Below are positions 1 through 8,338 of a DNA stretch of 64,000 nucleotides, piece after piece. Location: the NCBI RefSeq assembly GCF_041438865.1, contig NZ_CP109450.1:1302001-1366000 (forward strand), read 5' to 3'. The notes under the pieces are model-generated. The model had not been told where the DNA came from and did no database searches. It saw only the letters and a list, made by a program, of their open reading frames with translations. Position 1 is the first letter of the stretch; each line of letters starts with the position of its first letter. The stretch is from Streptomyces sp. NBC_01471. Lineage in GTDB: Bacteria; Actinomycetota; Actinomycetes; Streptomycetales; Streptomycetaceae. The position numbers and the translations under genes were made by a program.

Positions 1-2
1 AG

Positions 3-230
3 ATTCGAGCGCTACGCGGCGACCTGGCCGACCGACACACCGCGCACCCCGACAAGGCCCCGGCCCGGGGGGACCGGATCAGCTTGCGGGAGCCTGTCTC
101 TCCCCGCGTGAACGCTGCTCGCGCAAGCTCGCCGACCGCACGGCGCACAGGCCCAGCACCACTGCCCGCGGATTCAGCTGCACGCCCCCCACAGCCGCCC
201 TCGCCGCCGCCGTATTCACCCGGTCGCTGA
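3..230 (+). CDS. C-terminal end of an unidentified protein (partial)
   Basis: An open frame enters from the left edge and stops at 228-230. The first 40 codons or so are charged and mixed. The tail is rich in Pro, Ala and Arg, like the disordered C-termini of neighbouring genes. The next gene starts 100 bp downstream on the same strand, so this may be the end of the preceding operon member. There is no recognisable domain, and the reading is supported only by codon pattern and context. Confidence 0.4.
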   Translation: MRALRGDLADRHTAHPDKAPARGDRISLREPVSPRVNAARASSPTARRTGPAPLPADSAARPPQPPSPPPYSPGR

Positions 231-329
231 CCTCTCCCCACCTCTCGGAGTACGCCATGCCCCGCCCCAGCAGAACCACCACCGCCCTCGACCACCCCGC
301 TTCCCGAGCCCGCACCGGATGGATCCGCC

Positions 330-1106
330 ATGCCCGAACCCGAGCACGACCAGCTTCCCCACATCGCAGTCGGCCACCACCCCGACTTCGGCATCATCGC
401 CACCAACCCCCGGCAACTCGCGGCTAGCGCATGGATGTTGAAGGGATTCGACTTCCATCCCGTCCCCGGACACTCCGCGTTGTACGCGCTGGCCGACCAG
501 CAGAGCGATGGGCAGGGACGTGCCACCCGGGCCGTTGCTCTGCTGCGCAAGGCCGGCTATCGGGTGGATACGGACGTCGCGTTCGATTCCTCGCTCGCCT
601 CCGGCCCCGGGCCAGTCCGCGACCGGCCTCCGCGCGTGGAGCCGGACGTCGCTTTCGGCGAACACCCCCAGCTCGGCATAGTCGCCGCCACCGCCGACCA
701 GTCTTCCGCTCTCGGCGGCCGAGCCATCCTGGAAGAGCACGGCTGGCGGCACGATCCGGCCCTGGACATCTACAGGCTGCCCAGTGGCACTGACCGCGGC
801 GAGGCCCTCGGAAGGGTCGCCGCCGCCACCCTGTCGATGCAGCAGTCCGACTTCCAGGTGGCCGTGCAGCCACACCTCGCTCAGGACGTAGCCGCGCGCC
901 GCCCTGCCACACCCACGACGGCGGCGCACTCCGGCCGCCGTAACGGGCCCGCCGCCCGGACGTCTCCCATCAGCGCCGCCGCGCTCGCCGCCAGTCCCGC
1001 TCGTGCGGGCATGCCCGGCAGGGCGCCGGTGCCGGCACCCGCAGCCTCAGCTGCGGCGGCCCACCCGGTGGACCCGCGCGTCGCCTTCTCCCGCCACCAC
1101 CGATAG
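330..1106 (+). CDS. Two-copy small-repeat-domain protein, function unknown
   Basis: The 258-residue protein is built from two copies of a domain of about 70-75 residues (roughly residues 9-82 and 107-190), followed by an Ala/Pro-rich tail. Each copy begins with a strand containing an xVxxxPxxG-type pattern, passes through a GF or GW and a Leu/Arg-rich segment, and ends in a helix with an Ala-rich xAxxLLRxAGYxVDxD pattern. The same domain recurs in the frameshifted gene at 1117 and in the C-terminal half of the gene at 5907. No catalytic motif is visible. It is the first complete gene of the conjugation-type cluster. The ATG at 330 follows a GGATCC-containing leader that resembles the one before 13407. 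Confidence 0.7.
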   Translation: MPEPEHDQLPHIAVGHHPDFGIIATNPRQLAASAWMLKGFDFHPVPGHSALYALADQQSDGQGRATRAVALLRKAGYRVDTDVAFDSSLASGPGPVRDRPPRVEPDVAFGEHPQLGIVAATADQSSALGGRAILEEHGWRHDPALDIYRLPSGTDRGEALGRVAAATLSMQQSDFQVAVQPHLAQDVAARRPATPTTAAHSGRRNGPAARTSPISAAALAASPARAGMPGRAPVPAPAASAAAAHPVDPRVAFSRHHR

Positions 1107-1116
1107 GAGATCCGCC

Positions 1117-1487
1117 TTGTCCGAAGCACCAGAGCCGTTCATGACGATCCGGCACACCATCACCGGCGAGATCACCACCACCGGCTACAACGCCGCCGCC
1201 CGGCGGATCCTGCTCCATGCCGGCTTCGAAGAGACGCCAGGCTGCGCCTGCCGAGCGACGGAGCCCGGTACGGAGCGGACGTACGGGCCTGCTCGGCAGC
1301 CAGCGAGCTGCTCGTCGCCGGGCATCCCCTGCCCCTGGACCGAGCCCTCGGTCGGCCGGTGAGCGCCGACGGTACGCACCGGTTGGCCCGGTCGCCGATG
1401 TCGGCACAGTCCGTGAGCCGCTCCGAGACCGGCCAGCCCCTCCAGCCCACGCCAACCCCGCCCGCCCCCCTACCTGCTACCTGTTGA
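1117..1487 (+). pseudogene. Frameshifted single-copy repeat-domain gene
   Basis: Translation from TTG 1117, preceded by AGGAGATCC, reads SEAPEPFMTIRHTITGEI and continues to the conserved HAGFEE at about 1230. That frame then runs into unlikely sequence and stops at 1362. The -1 frame from about 1239 gives RLRLPSDGARYGADVRACSA, which is the expected second half of the domain shared with the genes at 330 and 5907, and it runs to a stop at 1485-1487. One missing C in the CC run at 1237-1238 explains the break. The intact product would be about 123 residues. It ends 12 bp before the next gene. Confidence 0.65.
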
Positions 1488-1499
1488 AGGAGCCTCGTT

Positions 1500-2705
1500 G
1501 TGACCACACCCGGACCGCCTACCAGTCCAGCGCGCACCAAGGGCGGCGAACTACGGGCCAAGGTAGCCCGGCTACTGGCCGACCGGCCGGCGGACACGAT
1601 CACCATCGGGGACATGGCCAGGCAGCTGGGCCACTCCCACGGCGCCGTCCGCAACGCCGCCCTCACCCTGGTGCGACGCGGCGAGGCCGACCAAGGCGGA
1701 ACCGGGCAACCGGAGTTCCGCGCGAACGCGAAGACTGCCGCAGCCGCGCAGACCGCTGTGATCAGCCCACCGGGCACTCACTCTCCCCGCGCTCAGGCGG
1801 CCATGGCCCGCACGACCATTCCCGCAGCAGCCACGCCGAAGCAGACCGGCCCGATCCGTCGCGCGGGGGGTCAGCTCTACCACCCCCGGGAGCTGGCCGA
1901 TCTGCCCGACGTCGAGGCGCTGAATCGCCTGCGCGACGCCGACGTGCCGGTGCTGCTCTACGGCCCTCCGGGCACCGGCAAGACGAGTCTGGTCGAGGCG
2001 GCGTTCCCCGACCTGCTCACCGTCGCCGGTGACGGCGACACCGCGGTCGGCGACTTGATCGGCGAGTACACACAGGACGACGGCGGAGGCTACGTCTTCC
2101 AGTACGGTCCGCTGGTTACCGCGATGACCGAGGGCCGCGCCCTGCTGATCGACGATGCCACCTTGATCTCACCAAAGGTCCTGGCGGCGCTGTATCCCGC
2201 GATGGACGGGCGCAGGCAGATCCAGGTCAAGGCCCACAAGGGCGAGACCATCAAGGCCGAGCCGGGCTTCTACGTGGTGGCGGGCCACAATCCCGGCGTC
2301 CACGGCTCGGTGTTGACGGAGGCGCTCGCGAGCCGGTTCAGCGTGCAGATCCAGATCGGCACGGACTACGACCTCGCCAAGGCGCTGAAGATCGATGCCC
2401 GGGCGGTCCGGGTCGCCCGGCACCTCGCCCGCCAGGTCGAACTCGGCGAGCTGGGATGGGCCCCCCAACTGCGGGAACTGCTCAGCTACCAGAAGACCGA
2501 GGCCGTCCTCGGCACCAAGGCCGCGCTGGCGAACCTCGTCGGCATCGCTCCTGTGGAGGATCGCGACGCCGTCGCCGACGCCGTCATCAAGGCTGTCGGC
2601 GTCAAGAAGATCGCGCCCCTCACCCTCGGCAAGCAGCTCCCCGCCTCAGCCGCCCGGCAGCCCCCGGGCAGCACCGGCTCCGCACAGCGGGGCCGCTCGC
2701 GATGA
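1500..2705 (+). CDS. AAA+ ATPase, MoxR/dynein-like type, with N-terminal winged helix
   Basis: The 401-residue protein has a putative winged-helix segment (about residues 15-75) and an AAA+ module with Walker A GPPGTGKTS at about 155-163 and Walker B ALLIDDA near 220. The order of motifs, including a sensor-like GHNPG, resembles MoxR/AAA_5 ATPases. These usually act as chaperones with VWA-domain partners, and the next gene encodes a VWA protein overlapping by 4 bp (ATGA), so a complex is inferred. Start GTG 1500 has an AAGGAG ribosome site. The winged helix suggests DNA contact; the substrate is unknown. Confidence 0.85.
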   Translation: MTTPGPPTSPARTKGGELRAKVARLLADRPADTITIGDMARQLGHSHGAVRNAALTLVRRGEADQGGTGQPEFRANAKTAAAAQTAVISPPGTHSPRAQAAMARTTIPAAATPKQTGPIRRAGGQLYHPRELADLPDVEALNRLRDADVPVLLYGPPGTGKTSLVEAAFPDLLTVAGDGDTAVGDLIGEYTQDDGGGYVFQYGPLVTAMTEGRALLIDDATLISPKVLAALYPAMDGRRQIQVKAHKGETIKAEPGFYVVAGHNPGVHGSVLTEALASRFSVQIQIGTDYDLAKALKIDARAVRVARHLARQVELGELGWAPQLRELLSYQKTEAVLGTKAALANLVGIAPVEDRDAVADAVIKAVGVKKIAPLTLGKQLPASAARQPPGSTGSAQRGRSR

Positions 2706-4501
2706 GCGCCCACCACCACGTCCAGTCCCCCGCCACCACGCCGGACGACGACGCCGACCTCGCGCGCTGGGACGACGACGGCGCCCCGCCCGCGCAACCC
2801 CGTTTCTCCCCGGACGCGTGGCTGCGCGTGGGAGCCGAACTCGGCGACCGGCTGGTCGACCTCTCCGGCCGCCAGGACCTCCTCGTCACCTGCCGCCCCG
2901 GCACGCGCAGCGGCGCACCGGCCGCGTTCTTCCCCACGCTGGGCGAGGTCGAGTTCGACGCCCGTTTGTTCGCCCCGCTGAAGCCCCACGAGATCCATCC
3001 GCGGATCGTGGGCGACGAGGAGCGGTATCCCGCTGCCTGGGGAGTGGTCGTCCACGAGGCCGCGCACGCGGCCCACTCCGTCTGGACGGAGCCTGCCGGA
3101 GCGAACCCCCGTGTCGTCGAGGCCGCGCTCCTGCTGGAGGAGAGCCGTGTCGAAGGCGCACACCTGATCACGCGGCCCACGGACCGTACGTACCTGCGCA
3201 CCAGTGCCCGCACCCTGGTCATGCCCGACATCGCCCACCCCACCCTCCAGGGCATCGAGCACGCCGCCGCCGTGGCAGCCCTGATCCTCGGCCGCCGTGA
3301 CGTCGGCATCCTGGACGCTGGCGAGACCCGGGCCGTCGCCGATCTGTGCGAAAAGGTGCTGGGCGCAGACCTGCTGGCCACACTCACCCGCCTCTGGAAC
3401 GCAACCCACCGTTGCGCCGACCACGACGCCCGGAGCATGCTCGCGCACGCTCAACAATGGTGCGACGCTCTGGACGCCGCTGCCCCCGCCCTGCCCGTGC
3501 CGGAGAACCTCACCGATCTGCTGTCCGGCGCCGTGGGGGTCGTCATGGACAGCACGGCCGCCACCGACGCCGCCGACCTCGCGGCACAGGCCGCAGCGAC
3601 CAACGCCATGGCCGCGCAGTCCAAGTCGCAGGCTCAGGACCGAGCCCAGCGGGCCGGCCAGCGACGCCAAGCCGCCGCCACCGCCAAGTCGGTCTTCAAC
3701 ACCCGTGCCACCACCGTCAACCCCGACGGCACACCGGCGCCCTACGGCAACCCGGTCACCGGCACCCGCAGGCCCACCGCCGCCGAGCAGAGTGCCGCCG
3801 CGCGCCTGAGCCGCGCCCTGCGTGCCGCCGCCTACCGCGAGCAGACCGAGGAGCGGACCACCAGCCCCACCCCGCCCGGCCGCCTCAACATGCGCGCGGC
3901 CCTCGCCCGCGACGCTCAGCGCGCGGCCGGGTCGGTCCCCACCGCGGAACCGTTCACCCACACCCGCCGGCGCAGCTCGCCCACCCCACCGCTGCGTGTG
4001 GGTATCGCCGTCGACGTCTCCGGCTCCATGCGTGCCGCCTGCGCGCCCGTCGCGTCCGCTGCCTGGATCGTGGCACGCGCAGCAGCCCTGACCGACCCCG
4101 ACTCCCGCACCGCCACCATCGCCTACGACACGCACTTGACCGCATTGACCCGACCCACCCACCGGGCACCGGAGCGCGTGACAACGGTCGGCGCCAACGG
4201 CAGCAGTCACAACCTCGCCAATGCCCTGGACGCGCTCGACCACGGCCTCGAACTCAGCCGCCCCGGCGCCGGCCGCCTACTCGTGATCGTCACCGACGCC
4301 ATCTACACCCCCGACGAAACCGCTCAAGCCGTCACCCGCGTCAAGCAGCTCACGACCGCCGGCTGCGCCGTGCTCCAGCTCACCGTCGCCGCGGAGTCCC
4401 GCCACTTGCCGGGGACCACCTTGCTGCACCTGACCCAGCCCTCCAGCGCTCCCGCCGCCATCGCCACGGCGGCCACAAACGCCATTCGAAGGACACGCTG
4501 A
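2702..4501 (+). CDS. VWA-domain protein with HExxH metallopeptidase-like N-terminal half
   Basis: The protein has 599 residues. Near residues 118-122 is HEAAH, within GVVVHEAAHAAH, followed about 25 residues later by LLLEESRVE. That arrangement resembles the zinc-binding HExxH plus downstream Glu of gluzincin-type peptidases. The C-terminal third is a von Willebrand A domain with the MIDAS motif DVSGSM (about residue 437), a conserved Thr/Ser-rich loop and LLVIVTDA. The middle is helical and Ala-rich. The ATG at 2702 overlaps the ATPase stop, implying translational coupling. MoxR-VWA pairs remodel or insert metal into partner complexes. Whether the HEAAH is catalytically active is unproven. 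Confidence 0.85.
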   Translation: MSAHHHVQSPATTPDDDADLARWDDDGAPPAQPRFSPDAWLRVGAELGDRLVDLSGRQDLLVTCRPGTRSGAPAAFFPTLGEVEFDARLFAPLKPHEIHPRIVGDEERYPAAWGVVVHEAAHAAHSVWTEPAGANPRVVEAALLLEESRVEGAHLITRPTDRTYLRTSARTLVMPDIAHPTLQGIEHAAAVAALILGRRDVGILDAGETRAVADLCEKVLGADLLATLTRLWNATHRCADHDARSMLAHAQQWCDALDAAAPALPVPENLTDLLSGAVGVVMDSTAATDAADLAAQAAATNAMAAQSKSQAQDRAQRAGQRRQAAATAKSVFNTRATTVNPDGTPAPYGNPVTGTRRPTAAEQSAAARLSRALRAAAYREQTEERTTSPTPPGRLNMRAALARDAQRAAGSVPTAEPFTHTRRRSSPTPPLRVGIAVDVSGSMRAACAPVASAAWIVARAAALTDPDSRTATIAYDTHLTALTRPTHRAPERVTTVGANGSSHNLANALDALDHGLELSRPGAGRLLVIVTDAIYTPDETAQAVTRVKQLTTAGCAVLQLTVAAESRHLPGTTLLHLTQPSSAPAAIATAATNAIRRTR

Positions 4502-4645
4502 GACGACGCAGAAGGCGGAAGCGTCCCCGAGACCACCGCCAAGCACTCCAGACCACCTCCGTCCGCCGCACGAGTCGTGCATCTGATGCACGACCCTCCG
4601 CAGCGACGCAGGCCACCACCCCAACCGCCAACGAAAGGACTCGAT

Positions 4646-5200
4646 ATGAAGCCCCAGACCAGCAGCCCGACCTCGAACGTACCGCCCATCAAACGGAATT
4701 CCCCGGGGGTGAAGACCATTTGGCAGATCACCTTCTCCTGTGGACACGAATCCGAGCGCGACCTCTCCGGCCGAGCGGCCGACCGTCGCGCGGGCTTCGC
4801 CGAGTGGCTCGCCAAGCAGGAATGCACGGATTGCTGGCGGGCCGCGAAAGACGGCGACGAGCAGGACAAAGCCGCCTGGCTGAAAGCCAAGCGTGCCGAA
4901 GAGCAGGCCGAGTCCGATGCCTGGTCGCAGCAGTACCGCATGCCACCGCTCGAAGGGTCCGAGCGCGCGGTTGCCTGGGCTGTGCGGTGCCGTCACCAGG
5001 TCCTTGCCGCCGCCTACAGCGCCCTGGTCCTCGAAGGCGACACCAGCGAGACGGAATGGGAAGCGATCGAGGAGTCGACTCGCGCCATTACCCGCGCCGG
5101 ATGGTGGATCGACCAGCGCTCCTCCGAGCCGGGCGACCTCGCCGAGCTGCTCCAGGCCGCGACCGAAGCCGACCGGCCCACAGAGAACCCACACTTCTGA
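4646..5200 (+). CDS. Small putative zinc-binding protein, unknown
   Basis: The product has 184 residues from ATG 4646, preceded by GAAAGGAC. Residues about 28-65 contain SCGH and, about 30 residues later, CTDCW, a possible CxH plus CxxC metal site. A highly charged helical stretch rich in Lys, Glu and Asp follows. The C-terminal part is also helical. An upstream ATG at 4577 would add only low-complexity Pro/Arg sequence and is rejected. It lies downstream of the VWA gene and upstream of the relaxase-like genes. Function unknown. Confidence 0.75.
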   Translation: MKPQTSSPTSNVPPIKRNSPGVKTIWQITFSCGHESERDLSGRAADRRAGFAEWLAKQECTDCWRAAKDGDEQDKAAWLKAKRAEEQAESDAWSQQYRMPPLEGSERAVAWAVRCRHQVLAAAYSALVLEGDTSETEWEAIEESTRAITRAGWWIDQRSSEPGDLAELLQAATEADRPTENPHF

Positions 5201-5278
5201 CCGACCGGGTGCCCCGCCCCGGTGGGGCACCCCGGCTTCGCTTCCCCTCCCCCTCTCCTGCCAGATTGCGAATGCTCC

Positions 5279-5788
5279 ATGCCCGAGTACCCCCTGCGCT
5301 GCGATGTACGGCGCACCGAAAGCACCACAGACTTGCTTGCCGAGCTCCACCGCAGCGATCCCGGCTTCTCCCCCTACCTGCTCACCGCGTGGTCGCCGGA
5401 TCTGACAGCTCAGGACGTCGTGGTCCTACCCGACCTGGCGAGGCTGCTCGACGAGCCGCTCACCCTGCAAAAGCCCCGGGCCGGGCAGGCTGCTGCCCAG
5501 CGGCTCACCTGGCACTGCGCGATCCGGGACACGATCGGCGTGGAACTCGATGACAGCGACTGGTTCGAGCTGACCCGAGAGGTTCTCGACGCCACGGGTA
5601 TCGAACCGGACGACGACCCCGCCGCCTGCCGCTGGGTTGCCCTGCGCAACCAGGCCAACGGCCTCGACATCGTCGCCACCGTCATCCGACAAGACGGCCG
5701 CTGGGCGCGCCTTCACAACGACGCCTACTTCGCGCGGTCCGCCTGCGAGAACTTCGCCTACGACTACGGCCTCGATGAGCCTGAGTGA
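5279..5788 (+). CDS. Relaxase-like domain protein without catalytic histidines
   Basis: The 169-residue product aligns by eye with residues 80-170 of the relaxase at 32690-34453: both share WHC-[SA]-[VI]-R, a Glu/Asp-rich loop, LVQATG/VLDATG, then DxxxCRWVA followed by IxATxxR and a Glu-containing helix. In the relaxase the metal-site segment is DHIHILAT; here it is NGLDIVAT, so both His are gone. The N-terminal Tyr motif is also absent. It is therefore unlikely to nick DNA. It could be a DNA- or complex-binding paralogue, or a relic under weak selection. Confidence 0.7.
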   Translation: MPEYPLRCDVRRTESTTDLLAELHRSDPGFSPYLLTAWSPDLTAQDVVVLPDLARLLDEPLTLQKPRAGQAAAQRLTWHCAIRDTIGVELDDSDWFELTREVLDATGIEPDDDPAACRWVALRNQANGLDIVATVIRQDGRWARLHNDAYFARSACENFAYDYGLDEPE

Positions 5789-5806
5789 CTCACCGCGCTT
5801 ACCAGC

Positions 5807-5848
5807 CTTCTCCGGCCGAGCCAAACCGCCGATTCCGCGGATCCTCTC
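5807..5848 (+). repeat. Intergenic repeat block, copy 1
   Basis: The sequence TTCTCCGGCCG followed by CCAAA and ending in ATCCTCT is closely matched at 13266-13311. Both copies lie just downstream of one gene and 30-60 bp upstream of the next. This may be a duplicated promoter or leader segment. Confidence 0.5.
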
Positions 5849-5906
5849 TTCCTGAGCGCCCGATCAGCGGGGCTCCCGTTCGCCACTTCCCTTCGAGGTA
5901 GACGCC

Positions 5907-7178
5907 GTGATCGCCCATCTGCACCGTGCCACCGACACCGTCGGCCTGCTGACATATCTGTTCGGGCCGGGCGAGCGCGGCAACCACGCCAACCCTCGCC
6001 TGGTTGACGGTGACTGTCACGGCGCCCCGATCGACGTACTCACCGACTCCTTGCCGCATCTGGCTCACGCCCTCGATGCACCCGTCGAGCGCCTCTGGGC
6101 CCGCGCGCCCGAACGGCCCGTGTGGTGCTGCTCCATCCGGTCCGACCCTCGGTACCCGGACCCCACCGACTCCCAGTGGGCCGACGTTGCCCGCCGGGTG
6201 GTGGTGGCCACCGGGATCGCGCCGGATGGCGATCCGGAGGCGTGCCGGTGGATAGCCCTGCGCAACCAGTCCCGGCAGGTCCACGTCGTGGCCACGCTCG
6301 CCCGAGAAGACGGAACCCTCCATAACGCTTATCGGGACGCCTTTCACCTGCAGAGCGAGTGCCACCGCATCGCCGCCGAAATCGGCCACCTGCCCCCCGC
6401 TCCCAGCCCGACACTCGACGCCCAGGAGATCCACATGCCTGCCCCCAACATCACGATCGCCGTCGAGCCCAGCGGCAGCGTCTCGGCGAAGGGCGCCAGC
6501 GATGACCTGTCCGCCACCCTCCTCAAACACGCTGGCTTCCAGCAGATCCAGGACTGGCACGGCCGCCGCCACCGCCTCGCGACCACCACCCCGCCCGCTG
6601 ACCGAGCCGCGATAGCCACCCACGCAGCCGAGATGCTCCGCGCCGCTCGCTACAGCGTCGACCTGCCCCCGGACCTCGACACCAGCCGGCTGACCACTCC
6701 GGCCAACCCGCTCGGGCCGTACGCCGCCGGAGCGGAAATCCTGCGGCTCACCGACCAGATCAGGGCCGCCGAGACCGGCGCCGAACTTCTGCAGGTCCTT
6801 GATCACCTCATCCATCCCGAGCACGGCGCACTGGAACGTGCCCGGGAAGCGCTGGAGGCGGCCAGCGAGCAGATCACCGATCTCGACGACGAGGCATACC
6901 GGCTCTCCGAACGGTTCGGCTTCGCCGCTGAGTTCGTCAGCGCAGCTGAGTCGGAACTCATCGACTCAGAGGTCGAGTTGCGTCTGGTCGGCAACTCGCA
7001 GCAACTCGTGTCCCGGGCACGAACCCAGTCCCCAGCGTCCCCCGGCCCGCGAAGCGCAGCTCTCGCCACATCGCCCGCAGCGGCCACGGCCAAGGCCTCA
7101 TCGACGCTCGGAGCCGGAGTGCCGGAGACCGGTTCGGCCGTACGCCCGTCACCGAGCCCCGGCCCCCGTACCCGGTGA
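5907..7178 (+). CDS. Fusion of degenerate relaxase-like domain and small repeat domain
   Basis: The protein has 423 residues. Residues 1-170 resemble the N-terminus of the relaxase at 32690-34453: GLLTYLFGPGERGNH keeps the motif I Tyr, but the HxH site reads RQVHVVAT, with one His replaced by Gln (position 124). Residues about 181-257 are a copy of the repeat domain seen at 330 and 1117. The remainder is a helical, Glu-rich segment and a disordered tail. An internal ATG at 6435 has its own AGGAGATCC ribosome site like that of the gene at 1117, so a shorter second product, or an old gene fusion, is plausible. Start GTG 5907 follows GAGGT. Confidence 0.75.
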   Translation: MIAHLHRATDTVGLLTYLFGPGERGNHANPRLVDGDCHGAPIDVLTDSLPHLAHALDAPVERLWARAPERPVWCCSIRSDPRYPDPTDSQWADVARRVVVATGIAPDGDPEACRWIALRNQSRQVHVVATLAREDGTLHNAYRDAFHLQSECHRIAAEIGHLPPAPSPTLDAQEIHMPAPNITIAVEPSGSVSAKGASDDLSATLLKHAGFQQIQDWHGRRHRLATTTPPADRAAIATHAAEMLRAARYSVDLPPDLDTSRLTTPANPLGPYAAGAEILRLTDQIRAAETGAELLQVLDHLIHPEHGALERAREALEAASEQITDLDDEAYRLSERFGFAAEFVSAAESELIDSEVELRLVGNSQQLVSRARTQSPASPGPRSAALATSPAAATAKASSTLGAGVPETGSAVRPSPSPGPRTR

Positions 7179-7414
7179 CCCCTGTGTTCCCCTCTCGCGA
7201 TCAGTCCGACGATCTGTCGCGCACGTATCTCATGCGGGCCGCCGATGCTCTGGCCAGCGCGACGGCCACCTACGCGATCCGGCTCATGGTTCTGGTCACC
7301 ACCGGTTCCACCGTCCCTTTCCGAAGAACTGACGCTGACGACCCCGCCGTGAGCCCGCCAGTCGGCAGAACGGCCACACGGTGGACTATCCCGTACACGC
7401 AGTTGGGGCGCTGA
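7175..7414 (+). CDS. Small coupled gene, unknown
   Basis: The 79-codon frame starts at a GTG overlapping the stop of the previous gene (GTGA). The first 50 residues read as a plausible helix; the tail is less convincing. Support is the overlap plus the same strand. No family is recognised. Confidence 0.45.
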   Translation: MTPVFPSRDQSDDLSRTYLMRAADALASATATYAIRLMVLVTTGSTVPFRRTDADDPAVSPPVGRTATRWTIPYTQLGR

Positions 7415-7460
7415 CTCCCGCCCAGCCGTCCATACCCAGAACCGCCTTCGAGGAGCGACT

Positions 7461-8021
7461 GTGCCCAAGTCCCACCCGCGCATCGGCGAGGCCGTCGCCG
7501 CCGCTATGCGGCACAACAGCCGCCTTGCCCACGACGGCAAGGCGGCCAGCCCCGATACGCCGCTGCAGGTCCGCCACCTGCCCCATCCGTCTGCCGACCC
7601 GCACTCCGTCCCGGGGATGATCGTCCGGCTCACCGAGACCGCGACACCGGACGAGGTCGCCGAGATAATCGAAGAGGTCAACAGCGCGCTGGTCGGAGCC
7701 CTGCCGCAGCTGACCGAACTCGTCGCCGTAGCAGCCGACTGGACCCGCGTCCGCCTCAGCTTCGACGGCCCAGACCACAACCCGACCTTCGAGACGTGGA
7801 CTCTCCTGGCCGCCGTCCACGTGATGCTCCGCGAAGCTCAAGAGGCGCTGGAGAGTGCCGTAGACGGGATCGCGGCACGCCCCGCCACGCACGCTGGCCC
7901 CCGTCACCACGAGAGGGTCAACGTCCTTCGGACCAGGCAGCTGCTCAACGATGTTCTCGGTGCCGAAGCGGTCAGGGAACCCGAACCGGCCTCCCAACGG
8001 AGCCCGGAGGGCGGTCGGTAG
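7461..8021 (+). CDS. Hypothetical protein, helical
   Basis: The product has 186 residues from GTG 7461, with GAGGAG upstream. The N-terminus is basic. The centre has an alternating helix/strand pattern (TPDEVAEIIEEVNSALVGAL) and a later helix. The last 30 residues are disordered. No domain is recognised. It lies between the relaxase-like genes and the coupling protein gene. Confidence 0.7.
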   Translation: MPKSHPRIGEAVAAAMRHNSRLAHDGKAASPDTPLQVRHLPHPSADPHSVPGMIVRLTETATPDEVAEIIEEVNSALVGALPQLTELVAVAADWTRVRLSFDGPDHNPTFETWTLLAAVHVMLREAQEALESAVDGIAARPATHAGPRHHERVNVLRTRQLLNDVLGAEAVREPEPASQRSPEGGR

Positions 8022-8164
8022 CGCGTCGCCCGTACCTCGTCCCCGCGGGCTGCCGCCCAGCACACGGCACCCTCGTCGGACAATCCGGACTCTCCGTTCG
8101 GCGCACCGCCGCCCCGAACGCGGCGCACCCGATAACCCGCCTCCCCTGAAAAGGAGATACCTCA

Positions 8165-8338
8165 ATGACCTGCAGAAGAGCGCCCCGCGCCCCGCCCTTC
8201 GTTCGCGCTCACCTCCTGGACACACCATGCCCGCACCACGTACCAGCGCGCCCTCGACCACCGGCACCGACGCGCTCCTCTACCTCCTGTTCGCCGTCCT
8301 CGGTATCGTCCTCGCCTTCGGATCGCTGGCCTGGCTGA
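8165..8338 (+). other. Leader ORF upstream of the coupling protein gene
   Basis: An AAAAGGAG ribosome site precedes ATG 8165, which opens MTCRRAPRAP and runs out of frame into the coupling protein coding sequence. Its first 18 bases match the start of another leader ORF at 13342 almost exactly (A/GTGACCT then CAGAAGAGCG). Both sit about 60 bp before a gene start. A role in translational coupling or attenuation is inferred. Confidence 0.4.

Noticed and set aside
2486..4243. Long open frame of 585 codons on the minus strand opposite the VWA gene
   Set aside because: It is the antisense of a gene with clear MIDAS and HEAAH motifs. Its Gly/Val/Arg-rich sequence is typical of an antisense frame in GC-rich DNA, and it has no ribosome site.
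3346..5553. 735-codon plus-strand frame across the VWA and following genes
   Set aside because: Arg/Pro-rich low-complexity sequence, overlapping two well-supported genes in another frame.
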